Part shown: piece by piece, positions 8,207 through 15,196 of the stretch
Layout of the letters: the number at the start of each line of letters is the position of its first letter
Position numbering within the stretch: the first letter of the stretch is position 1
Source: Paractinoplanes aksuensis
GTDB taxonomy: Bacteria; Actinomycetota; Actinomycetes; Mycobacteriales; Micromonosporaceae
DNA length: 64,000 nucleotides
Direction of reading: 5' to 3'
Assembly: GCF_024137025.1 (NCBI RefSeq)
Contig: NZ_JAMYJR010000015.1
Span: 34,852-98,851, forward strand
Notes under the pieces: generated by a model
Databases searched by the model: none
What the model saw: the letters and a program-made list of their open reading frames with translations, nothing else
Told to the model about the DNA's origin: nothing
Translations under genes and position numbers: made by a program

Positions 8207-10660
8207 TCAGTGTGCGAGGACGTCGTTGACGCAGCGCAGGACCGGGCGGGTCGTCAGGGCGTCGGCGTCCAGCGGGTGTTCTGACTGCACGGTGAACGTC
8301 ACCGACTCGCCGGGGAGGACTGTCACGGCGGTGCGGTCGGTTTCGGCGGCGGGGTCGAGGCGGTCGGGGAACAGGGTCAGCGAGCGCAGCAGGGTCGTCG
8401 CTCGAACCGTCACACGGTAAAGATCGCCGTCCTGCTTGACTTCGGTCGCGTAGTCGGGGGCCGGCCACGGGATGTCCTTGTCCAGCGACCAGAACCACGT
8501 CACGCCAGTGTCCGTCGTCAGGAACTCGGTGGTGGGGTCGCCGGGGTTGGCCAGATCGGCAGGCAGGGTCAGGGTGGCGTTCTCGCCGGGGGCCACCGTC
8601 GCGGTCAGGTCGGCCGTGGCCAGGACCTTGCCGGCCAGGGTGCGGCGGGTCACGGTGGTCGACACGGCCCATTCCGTACGGCTGTCGTTGGCCACGATCA
8701 AGGTGGGCACGCCCTGCGGCGGCACCACGGCGCCGGGCTCGACGTCGATGAGCGGGCCCCCGGCTTCCACCGGGTCACCCGTACGCGGTTGGAAGGTCAG
8801 CAGCCGGTCGGCGTAGGCGTCCCTCATCGCGTACCACAAAGGCTTCTTGCGCCCGTCGCCGTCGACAGCGGCCCATGAGGTGACCGGCCAGCAGTCGTTG
8901 AGCTGCCACATGATCGTGCCCTGGCAGAGCGGGCGCAGCGAGCGGAAGTGCTCGATGCCGAACGCCACCGCGCGGGCCTGGTTGAGCTGGGTCAGGAAGT
9001 GCCAGTCGTCGAAGTCGCGCGGGGCCGGCAGGTGGTTGGCCAGGCCGCGTTCGAGCTTCTGGTCGCCGCCGCCGGCCTTCTGGTGGTGGGCCATGCCGGG
9101 CGAGTCGGGGGCCAGCGGTTCGTCCGAGATGGAGCGGCGCAGGGTCGAGAACGCAGGCGGCGCCTGGAAGCCGAACTCGGAGACGAAGCGGGGACGGTAG
9201 GCGGCGTACTTCGTGTAGTCGTCGGTGTTCCAGACGTCCCACACGTGGGTGGTGCCGTAGGCCGGGTCGTTCGGGTAGCGGTCGGGCGAGCCGGAGTACG
9301 GGCTGCCGGGCCAGTACGGCCGGGTCGGGTCGAGCTCGCCGACGATGCGGGGCAGCAGGTCGTAGTAGTAGCCGGAGCCCCACGAGCGGCCGTTGAGCTC
9401 GGGCTTCCAGCCCCAGTCCTCGTACCCCCAGAGGTTCTCGTTGTTGCCGGTCCAGACGACCAGGCTGGGGTGCGAAGCCAGGCGCACGACGTTGTCCCGG
9501 GCCTCGGCCTCGATCTCGGAGCGGAACGGCTCGTCCTCGGGGTAGGCGGCGCAGGCGAACAGGAAGTCCTGGCCGACCAGGAAGCCCATCTCGTCGGCCA
9601 GGTCGTAGAAGTCGAACGACTCGTAGCGGCCGCCGCCCCAGACGCGCAGGTAGTTGACGTTGGCTTCGGCGGCCTGGCGGAAGCGGGCGGCCAGGCGGTC
9701 GCGGGTGACCCGGTCGGCGAACACGTCGTCGGGGATCCAGTTGATGCCGCGGACGAAGACCGGCACGTCGTTGACGATCATGGTGTAACCGTCGTCGGCG
9801 GTGTCGACGCGGACGCTGCGGAAGCCGATCTTGCGGTTCCAGGTGTCCAGGACAGTGCCGTCGGCCGCGGCCAGGGTCACGTCGAGGTCGTAGCGGGTCT
9901 GGTCGCCGAAGCCGCGCGGCCACCAGCGGTCGGGGTCGTCGACGGTGAGGATGAGCAGGGCCTCGATGCCGTCGACGGTGGCCTGGGCGCGCCGGCCGGC
10001 GACCTCGGCCGTGATCACGACCGGCTCGTCGGCCGCGCGGTCGAGGCGTACGCGCAGTTCGACCCGGCCGGTGCCGCGGTCCACGGTCACCTGAGGGCGG
10101 ACCTCGGCCAGCCGGGCCACCGACCACGACTCGAGGCCGATGGACTGCCAGATGCCGGCCGTGACCAGGGTCGGGCCCCAGTCCCAGCCGAAGTTGCAGG
10201 CCTGCTTACGGATGAAGTTGAACGGTTCCCCGTACGCGTTGGGGCGGTGACCCAGCCGCTGCTGCTGCCCCTCGGCGTACGCGTAGGCGCTCTTGAACTT
10301 GACCTTCAACGAGTTGGTGCCGTCGCGCAGCAGCGGGCCGACGTCGAAGCGGTAGCCGCGGTGCATGTTGGCCGTCTCGCCGACCAGCGAACCGTTCAGC
10401 TCGATCTCGGTGATGGTGTCGAGGCCGGCGCAGACCAGATCGGTGCGCCGGCCCGGCGTGGCGGTGAAGGTGGTCTCGTACAGCCATTCGGTCCGGCCGA
10501 TCCACGCGAGCCCGGTCTCGTTCTCGTCCAGGTACGGATCTTCGATGCGACCGGCCCGGAGCAGGTCGGTGTGCACACAGCCGGGCACGGTGGCCGGGAG
10601 GCCGCTGACGTCGGCTCCCGAGACGGTCCAGCCCTCGTGGAGCGATTGGTACGAGCTCAC
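8207..10660 (-). CDS. Beta-mannosidase, glycoside hydrolase family 2
   Basis: Cytoplasmic exo-enzyme releasing mannose from the non-reducing end of beta-mannosides. 817 residues with no signal peptide. The N-terminal jelly-roll contains ATVPGCVHTDLLRAGRIEDP, diagnostic of the beta-mannosidase branch of GH2; the immunoglobulin-like domain is followed by the TIM barrel. The acid/base glutamate is in WTGNNENLWGYE (about 406) and the nucleophile in FVSEFGFQAPP (about 494). It is the last gene of an operon with a carbohydrate ABC importer, so imported manno-oligosaccharide is probably hydrolysed inside the cell. Substrate is inferred from the subfamily signature. Confidence 0.93.
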   Translation of the reverse strand: MSSYQSLHEGWTVSGADVSGLPATVPGCVHTDLLRAGRIEDPYLDENETGLAWIGRTEWLYETTFTATPGRRTDLVCAGLDTITEIELNGSLVGETANMHRGYRFDVGPLLRDGTNSLKVKFKSAYAYAEGQQQRLGHRPNAYGEPFNFIRKQACNFGWDWGPTLVTAGIWQSIGLESWSVARLAEVRPQVTVDRGTGRVELRVRLDRAADEPVVITAEVAGRRAQATVDGIEALLILTVDDPDRWWPRGFGDQTRYDLDVTLAAADGTVLDTWNRKIGFRSVRVDTADDGYTMIVNDVPVFVRGINWIPDDVFADRVTRDRLAARFRQAAEANVNYLRVWGGGRYESFDFYDLADEMGFLVGQDFLFACAAYPEDEPFRSEIEAEARDNVVRLASHPSLVVWTGNNENLWGYEDWGWKPELNGRSWGSGYYYDLLPRIVGELDPTRPYWPGSPYSGSPDRYPNDPAYGTTHVWDVWNTDDYTKYAAYRPRFVSEFGFQAPPAFSTLRRSISDEPLAPDSPGMAHHQKAGGGDQKLERGLANHLPAPRDFDDWHFLTQLNQARAVAFGIEHFRSLRPLCQGTIMWQLNDCWPVTSWAAVDGDGRKKPLWYAMRDAYADRLLTFQPRTGDPVEAGGPLIDVEPGAVVPPQGVPTLIVANDSRTEWAVSTTVTRRTLAGKVLATADLTATVAPGENATLTLPADLANPGDPTTEFLTTDTGVTWFWSLDKDIPWPAPDYATEVKQDGDLYRVTVRATTLLRSLTLFPDRLDPAAETDRTAVTVLPGESVTFTVQSEHPLDADALTTRPVLRCVNDVLAH

Positions 10661-10691
10661 TGTTCTCCTTCGTCGCCACGCCGGTCCCCGG

Positions 10692-11546
10692 TCAGGACTT
10701 GACGGCGCCTTCCATGATCCCTCGGACGATCTGCCGCCCGCCGATCAACAGCAGCACGATCAGCGGAACGGTCGCCAGGAACGCGCCCGCCAGCACCCGC
10801 CGGTAGATCACGTAGTTGCCGCTGGCCAGGTCGGACAGGGCCACCATCGACGTCGGGAAGTCGGTCCCGTTGAGCTGGATGAGCGGCCACTGGAAGTCGT
10901 TCCAGGCCATCACGAAGGTGAGCAGGCCCAGCACCGCGAGCGCCGGGCGGATGGCCGGCAGCACGATGTTCCAGTAGACGCGCATGGTCAGCGCGCCGTC
11001 GATGCGGGCCGACTCGACCAGCTCGTCGGGCACCGCGTGGGCGATGAACTGCCGCATGTAGAAGACGCCGAACGCGCTGACCAGCCCGGGGGCGATGACC
11101 GCGAGCAGGGTGCCGTTCCAGCCGAGCTTGCCCATCACGATGTAGAGCGCGACGATGCCGAGCTGGTTGGGCACGGTCAGGGTCAGGATGACCACGACCA
11201 TGAGCGCGTTGCGGCCCTTGAAGCGCAGCTTGGCGAACGCGAACCCGGCCAGCGAGCAGAAGAACAGCGTGGCCGCGGTGATGACGGTCGACACCAGCAC
11301 GCTGTTGATCAGCGAGGCCGCGAAGTAGACCTCGTTGAGGGTGAAGACCTCCTGCGCGTTGATCAGGAACTGGGCGCCGGGGATCAGCGCCGGGGGCGAG
11401 GCCGCGACCGCCTCGTCGGTGCTCGTCGAGATGACGAACATCCAGTACACCGGGAAGGCCGAGAAGAGCAGGACGATCGACAGACCCAGGTAGGTGGCCC
11501 AGGTGCCGCGCGTGTCCTGCGGGGCCCGGTTCACGTACGTCTTCAC
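10692..11546 (-). CDS. Carbohydrate ABC transporter permease, MalG type
   Basis: 284 residues and six hydrophobic segments. The EAA loop that docks the ATPase is ELVESARIDGALTMRVYWNI near residue 190, followed by VLPAIRPAL. The C-terminus (GGRQIVRGIMEGAVKS) is typical of CUT1 inner-membrane components. Its start overlaps the end of the MalF-type gene by four bases (ATGA), coupling the two. The binding protein and GH2 context suggest a beta-mannoside or related oligosaccharide. Confidence 0.93.
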   Translation of the reverse strand: MKTYVNRAPQDTRGTWATYLGLSIVLLFSAFPVYWMFVISTSTDEAVAASPPALIPGAQFLINAQEVFTLNEVYFAASLINSVLVSTVITAATLFFCSLAGFAFAKLRFKGRNALMVVVILTLTVPNQLGIVALYIVMGKLGWNGTLLAVIAPGLVSAFGVFYMRQFIAHAVPDELVESARIDGALTMRVYWNIVLPAIRPALAVLGLLTFVMAWNDFQWPLIQLNGTDFPTSMVALSDLASGNYVIYRRVLAGAFLATVPLIVLLLIGGRQIVRGIMEGAVKS

Positions 11547-12529
11547 CGGTCACCTCCGATGCGCCGGGTGAGCGCGAAGTTGATCCCGGCCACGACCAGG
11601 ATGATCAGGAACAGCGCCCAGGACATCGAGGCTGCGTACCCCAGGTCGAGGTCCTTCCAGCCGACCTTGTAGATCAGCTGCGCGATGGTCTGGAACTGGT
11701 GGTCGGTGCCGCCGTCGGCCGACTGCGGGTTCTCGTCGAACATCATCGGCTCGTTGAACAGCTGCAGCCCCCCGATCGTCGACAGGATCACGGTGAACAC
11801 CACGACCGGTTGGATCATGGGTACGGTGATCTGCCACAGCTGTCGCCACGGGCTCGCGCCGTCGACCGCTGCGGCCTCGTACACGTCCTTGGGAATGGAC
11901 TGCATCGCCGACAGGTAGAGCAGCGCGTTGTAGCCGATCCACTTCCAGTTGACCATCGTGGCGATCGCGATCCAGGCGCTCCACTTCTGGGCCCGCCAGT
12001 CGAGCGGGGTCTCCTGGCCGAAGCCGACCAGCGACAGGAACCAGTTGGCCAGGCCGTTGTCGCGGGCGAAGAAGATCGCGAAGACCAGGGTCGAGGCGAC
12101 CACCGGGGTCAGGTACGGCAGCAGGATGCCGATCCGCCAGAACGTGTTGCCGCGCAGCCGGCGGTTGAGCAGGTTGGCGATGATCAGCGCGGCCAGCAGC
12201 TGCGGCACCGTCGAGAGGATGAAGATGCCGAACGTGTTGCCCAGCGAGTTCCAGAAGTCCTCGTCGCTCAGCAGCCGTTCGAAGTTGGCCAGGCCGGCCC
12301 AGCCGGTGAGCGTCGGGTCGTCGAGCCGCCAGTTCCGCAGCGCGACGATGCCGTTGAAGATCAGCGGGAAGACCCCGAAGATCGCGAACAGGATGAAGAA
12401 CGGGGAGATGAAGATGTACGGGATGGTCTTGGTGTCGAACCGGTAGAGCCAGTGCTTGGTCTTGCCCGGGGCCGGCGGCGGACTTTGCCGATGCGACGCC
12501 GGGCGGAGCTCGGTGAGGGACACGGCCAC
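11543..12529 (-). CDS. Carbohydrate ABC transporter permease, MalF/UgpA type
   Basis: 328 residues. A polar N-terminus of about 35 residues precedes six membrane segments (IFISPFFILFAIFGVFPLIF is the first). The EAA loop is VYEAAAVDGASPWRQLWQIT followed by VPMIQP. It pairs with the MalG-type permease as the heterodimeric CUT1 channel. No ATP-binding gene is present in the operon; in actinobacteria a shared MsiK-like ATPase encoded elsewhere usually serves such systems, which I infer here. Confidence 0.93.
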   Translation of the reverse strand: MAVSLTELRPASHRQSPPPAPGKTKHWLYRFDTKTIPYIFISPFFILFAIFGVFPLIFNGIVALRNWRLDDPTLTGWAGLANFERLLSDEDFWNSLGNTFGIFILSTVPQLLAALIIANLLNRRLRGNTFWRIGILLPYLTPVVASTLVFAIFFARDNGLANWFLSLVGFGQETPLDWRAQKWSAWIAIATMVNWKWIGYNALLYLSAMQSIPKDVYEAAAVDGASPWRQLWQITVPMIQPVVVFTVILSTIGGLQLFNEPMMFDENPQSADGGTDHQFQTIAQLIYKVGWKDLDLGYAASMSWALFLIILVVAGINFALTRRIGGDR

Positions 12530-12540
12530 TCCTAGGGGAA

Positions 12541-12566
12541 GGCGGGGCGGCCCACGCCGCCCCGCC
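12541..12566 (-). terminator. Intra-operon hairpin between binding protein and permeases
   Basis: A perfect 11-bp stem, GGCGGGGCGGC and its complement, with a four-base loop, sits 14 bases after the binding-protein stop and 12 before the first permease start. Such hairpins between binding protein and permeases commonly lower downstream expression or protect the upstream mRNA. Confidence 0.65.
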
Positions 12567-12579
12567 GTCGTCGTCGGAA

Positions 12580-13866
12580 CTACTTACCGGTCTTGGCGAC
12601 CTTCTCGGCCTGCTTGACCGCCTCGGCCCAGGCGGCGTCCGACTTGAGCCCGCCCTGCTGCACGCGCCGGATCACGTTCTCGACGGCGACCCGCGTCGGG
12701 CCGTTCTTCTTGCCCAGGTACTGCGGCTTCAGGCTCTCCGCGGTGGCGGCGAAGATCTGGCCGGTGGGCGCGTTGCTCATGAACTCCTTCTTGTAGTCGA
12801 GCACAGCCGGGTCCTTGTAGAGGGCGGGCTGCGACGGCAGGTTGCCGACGGTCTTGAAGACCTCGATCTGCTGCTCGGGCTGGACCATCCACTTCACGAA
12901 GTCGGCCGCGGCGTCGATGTTCTTGCCCTGCGACGGGATGGTCCACCACGAACCGCCCCAGTTGCCGCCGCCGCCGGGGATCGCGGCGATGTCCCACTTG
13001 CCCTTCTGGTCGGGCGCGGTCTCCTGGATGTGGCCGAGCATCCAGGCCGGGCAGGCCAGGACGGCGAACTGGTCCTTCTTGAAGCCGGTGTTCCAGTTGG
13101 CCTGGAAGCTGACCAGGTTGGCCGAGATGCCGGCGTCGATGGCCTTCATGCTGGTGTCGAACGCGACCTTGGGGCCGCCGTCCATGACCAGCTGCTCCTG
13201 GTCGTTGTAGAAGCCGACCGGCTGCTGGGCCAGCACGGGGTTGAACATGTTGGTGCCGGAGTCGACGAACTTCTTGCCGGTCTTGGCCACGTACTGCTGG
13301 CCCACCTTGATGAAGTCGTCCCAGTTCGTCCACAGCTTGGAGACGGCCTCGCGGTCCTTGGGCAGGCCGGCCTTCTCGAACAGGTCGCTGCGGTAGCACA
13401 TGGCCAGGCCGCCGACGTCGGTGCCGAGACCGATCTGCTTGCCGTCGGCCGACATCGCGGCCTTCCACTTCCAGTCCAGGTACTTCGACTCGAACTCGGC
13501 GCCGCCCTTGTCGAGCAGGTTGACGAACTTGTCGGACTGGTTGCGGAACTGGACGATGAAGCCCTCGTCGACGGCCGAGATGTCCGGGGCGCCCGAGCCG
13601 GCCACGAGCTTCTTCTGCAGGTCCTCGTGCTGGGCGTTGAACTCACCCGTGTTCAGCACGATCTTGATGTTCGGGTGTTCCTTCTCGTACTTGGCCTTGA
13701 GCGCGTCGAGACCCATGTCGCCCCAGAAGTTGACCTTGAGCGTGATCTGCTCGCCGGCCGCGCCGTTGCCGCTGTCTTCCTTGCCCTCGAGGCTCTGCCC
13801 GCTGCAGCCCGCGATCAAAAGGGTCGCCGCCACACCGGCGACCGCCGCCCGCACAGTCCTTCTCAT
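12580..13866 (-). CDS. Extracellular solute-binding lipoprotein of carbohydrate ABC importer
   Basis: 428 residues. Signal peptide with lipobox LLIAGC (lipidated Cys near 20), so it is anchored outside the membrane. The mature part follows the family 1 sugar-binding pattern: ITLKVNFWGDMGLDALKAKY near the start and FNAQHEDLQKKLVAGSGAPD. The C-terminal region KKNGPTRVAVENVIRRVQQG is typical of multiple-sugar binding proteins. GGAGG stands seven bases before the ATG. First gene of the operon with two permeases and beta-mannosidase; TTGACA/TAGCGT promoter and an operator-like palindrome lie upstream. Confidence 0.93.
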   Translation of the reverse strand: MRRTVRAAVAGVAATLLIAGCSGQSLEGKEDSGNGAAGEQITLKVNFWGDMGLDALKAKYEKEHPNIKIVLNTGEFNAQHEDLQKKLVAGSGAPDISAVDEGFIVQFRNQSDKFVNLLDKGGAEFESKYLDWKWKAAMSADGKQIGLGTDVGGLAMCYRSDLFEKAGLPKDREAVSKLWTNWDDFIKVGQQYVAKTGKKFVDSGTNMFNPVLAQQPVGFYNDQEQLVMDGGPKVAFDTSMKAIDAGISANLVSFQANWNTGFKKDQFAVLACPAWMLGHIQETAPDQKGKWDIAAIPGGGGNWGGSWWTIPSQGKNIDAAADFVKWMVQPEQQIEVFKTVGNLPSQPALYKDPAVLDYKKEFMSNAPTGQIFAATAESLKPQYLGKKNGPTRVAVENVIRRVQQGGLKSDAAWAEAVKQAEKVAKTGK

Positions 13867-13893
13867 TACACGCCTCCAAGGCGGAAAGAATTT

Positions 13894-13909
13894 ACTGAAC
13901 CGGATAAGT
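13894..13909. promoter_or_regulatory. Operator-like imperfect palindrome at the binding-protein transcription start
   Basis: ACTGAACCGGATAAGT is a 16-bp palindrome matching in six of eight arm positions with central CCGG, the centre usual for LacI-family sites. It lies exactly where transcription from the TTGACA/TAGCGT promoter would begin. A related half, ACTTAACCGATCAA, occurs at 14052..14065. Confidence 0.45.
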
Positions 13910-13916
13910 TGTGGAG

Positions 13917-13945
13917 ACGCTATGACGGGGGTCCATGACTGTCAA
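13917..13945 (-). promoter_or_regulatory. Promoter of the beta-mannoside operon
   Basis: Minus-strand TTGACA (13940..13945), 17-base spacer, TAGCGT (13917..13922): a near-consensus vegetative actinobacterial promoter. Start predicted near 13910, 44 bases before the binding-protein ATG. Confidence 0.75.
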
Positions 13946-14106
13946 TACCGTGTTACGAGGTTGATCTGTCATCGTTGTCAGTACTCTTTAAGCGGGATGA
14001 TCCGGACTTTATGGGGCAGGACTGTTTACAAAGTGCGGTGTGTCCGCCAACACTTAACCGATCAATTCAGGCCGTCGCCGATCGTTCACCTCGGCGAAGA
14101 TCAGCG

Positions 14107-14141
14107 TGAGAGCGCTCTACCGATTCCGGCGCCGGTAAACT
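14107..14141 (+). promoter_or_regulatory. lacI-type promoter with CebR-like operator
   Basis: TGAGAGCGCTCTAC (14107..14120) carries the perfect core AGAGCGCTCT and resembles the CebR operator of Streptomyces, TGGGAGCGCTCCCA. It overlaps the -35 position of a promoter with -10 TAAACT (14136..14141), so the LacI-type protein encoded just downstream probably represses its own gene. Confidence 0.65.
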
Positions 14142-14176
14142 CCGCCGGTAGGCTCGGCGGGAACAGAGGAGACCGA

Positions 14177-15190
14177 GTGAAGCGGCCCACGATCGCCGAC
14201 ATCGCACGGCGGGCTGGTGTGTCGAAGGGCGCGGTGTCGTACGCGCTGAACGGCCAGCCCGGCGTCTCCGAGGCGACCCGTCAGCGCATCGTGGCCATCG
14301 CCCAGGAGATCGGCTTCAACCCGAACAGCGCCGCCCGTGCGCTCTCCGGGGCCAGCGCCCGCGCCGTCGGGCTCACCCTGGCCCGGCCGGCCCGCATACT
14401 CAGCATCGAGCCGTTCTTCATGGGACTGATCAGCGGCTTCGAGGCCGAGCTGGCGGCCCGCTCGTACGCCCTGACGCTGCAGGTCGTGGCCACCCCCGAG
14501 CAAGAGATCGAGGTCTACCGCCGCTGGTGGGGCGAGCGCCGCATCGACGGCGTGATCGTCACCGACCTGCGCGAGAACGACGTCCGCATCCCCGTGCTGC
14601 AACAGCTGCAGCTGCCCGCCGTGGTCATCGGCGGGCCGGGCGACACCGGCAAGATCGCCCAGGTCTGGTCGGACGACGCCGGCGCCATCACCGAGACGGT
14701 GCGCTACCTGGTGGCGCTGGGCCACCGCCGCATCGCCCGGGTCGGCGGCCTGCCCGACCTGCTGCACACCCAGACCCGCACCCGGGCCTTCGAAGAGGTC
14801 TGCACCGCGCTCGGGCTCAACGAGGCCGTGACCATGCCGTCCGACTACACCGGCGAGGAGGGCGGCCGGGCCACCCGCCGGCTGCTGATCGGGGCCGACC
14901 GGCCCACCGCGGTCATCTACGACAACGACGTGATGGCCGTGGCCGGCCTGGCCGTGGCGCAAGAGATGGGCCTGGCCGTCCCCGGTGATCTGTCCATCGT
15001 GGCCTGGGACGACTCGCCACTGTGCAGCCTCGTGCACCCGCCGCTGACCGCCCTGTCGCGCGACATCGCCGAATACGGCGCCCACGCCGCCCGCGAGCTG
15101 CTGGCCGCGATCGACGGCAAGCAGGTCAGCAACGTCGAGGCGGGCACGGCCCACCTCACCCCTCGCGGCAGCACCGCCCCGCCCCGCTAG
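14177..15190 (+). CDS. LacI-family transcriptional regulator of the beta-mannoside operon
   Basis: 337 residues from the GTG at 14177, chosen because AGAGGAG stands five bases upstream and the HTH follows at once: KRPTIADIARRAGVSKGAVS, then hinge helix residues NPNSAARALSGASARAVGLT. The effector domain has the periplasmic-binding-protein type 1 fold (TAVIYDNDVMAVAGLAVAQE; SIVAWDDSPLCSLVHPPLTA). Divergent from the sugar operon, with a CebR-like palindrome in its own promoter and a weaker palindrome at the operon start. Likely a repressor released by an imported mannoside; the inducer is inferred. Confidence 0.9.
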   Translation: MKRPTIADIARRAGVSKGAVSYALNGQPGVSEATRQRIVAIAQEIGFNPNSAARALSGASARAVGLTLARPARILSIEPFFMGLISGFEAELAARSYALTLQVVATPEQEIEVYRRWWGERRIDGVIVTDLRENDVRIPVLQQLQLPAVVIGGPGDTGKIAQVWSDDAGAITETVRYLVALGHRRIARVGGLPDLLHTQTRTRAFEEVCTALGLNEAVTMPSDYTGEEGGRATRRLLIGADRPTAVIYDNDVMAVAGLAVAQEMGLAVPGDLSIVAWDDSPLCSLVHPPLTALSRDIAEYGAHAARELLAAIDGKQVSNVEAGTAHLTPRGSTAPPR

Positions 15191-15196
15191 CGCTTT

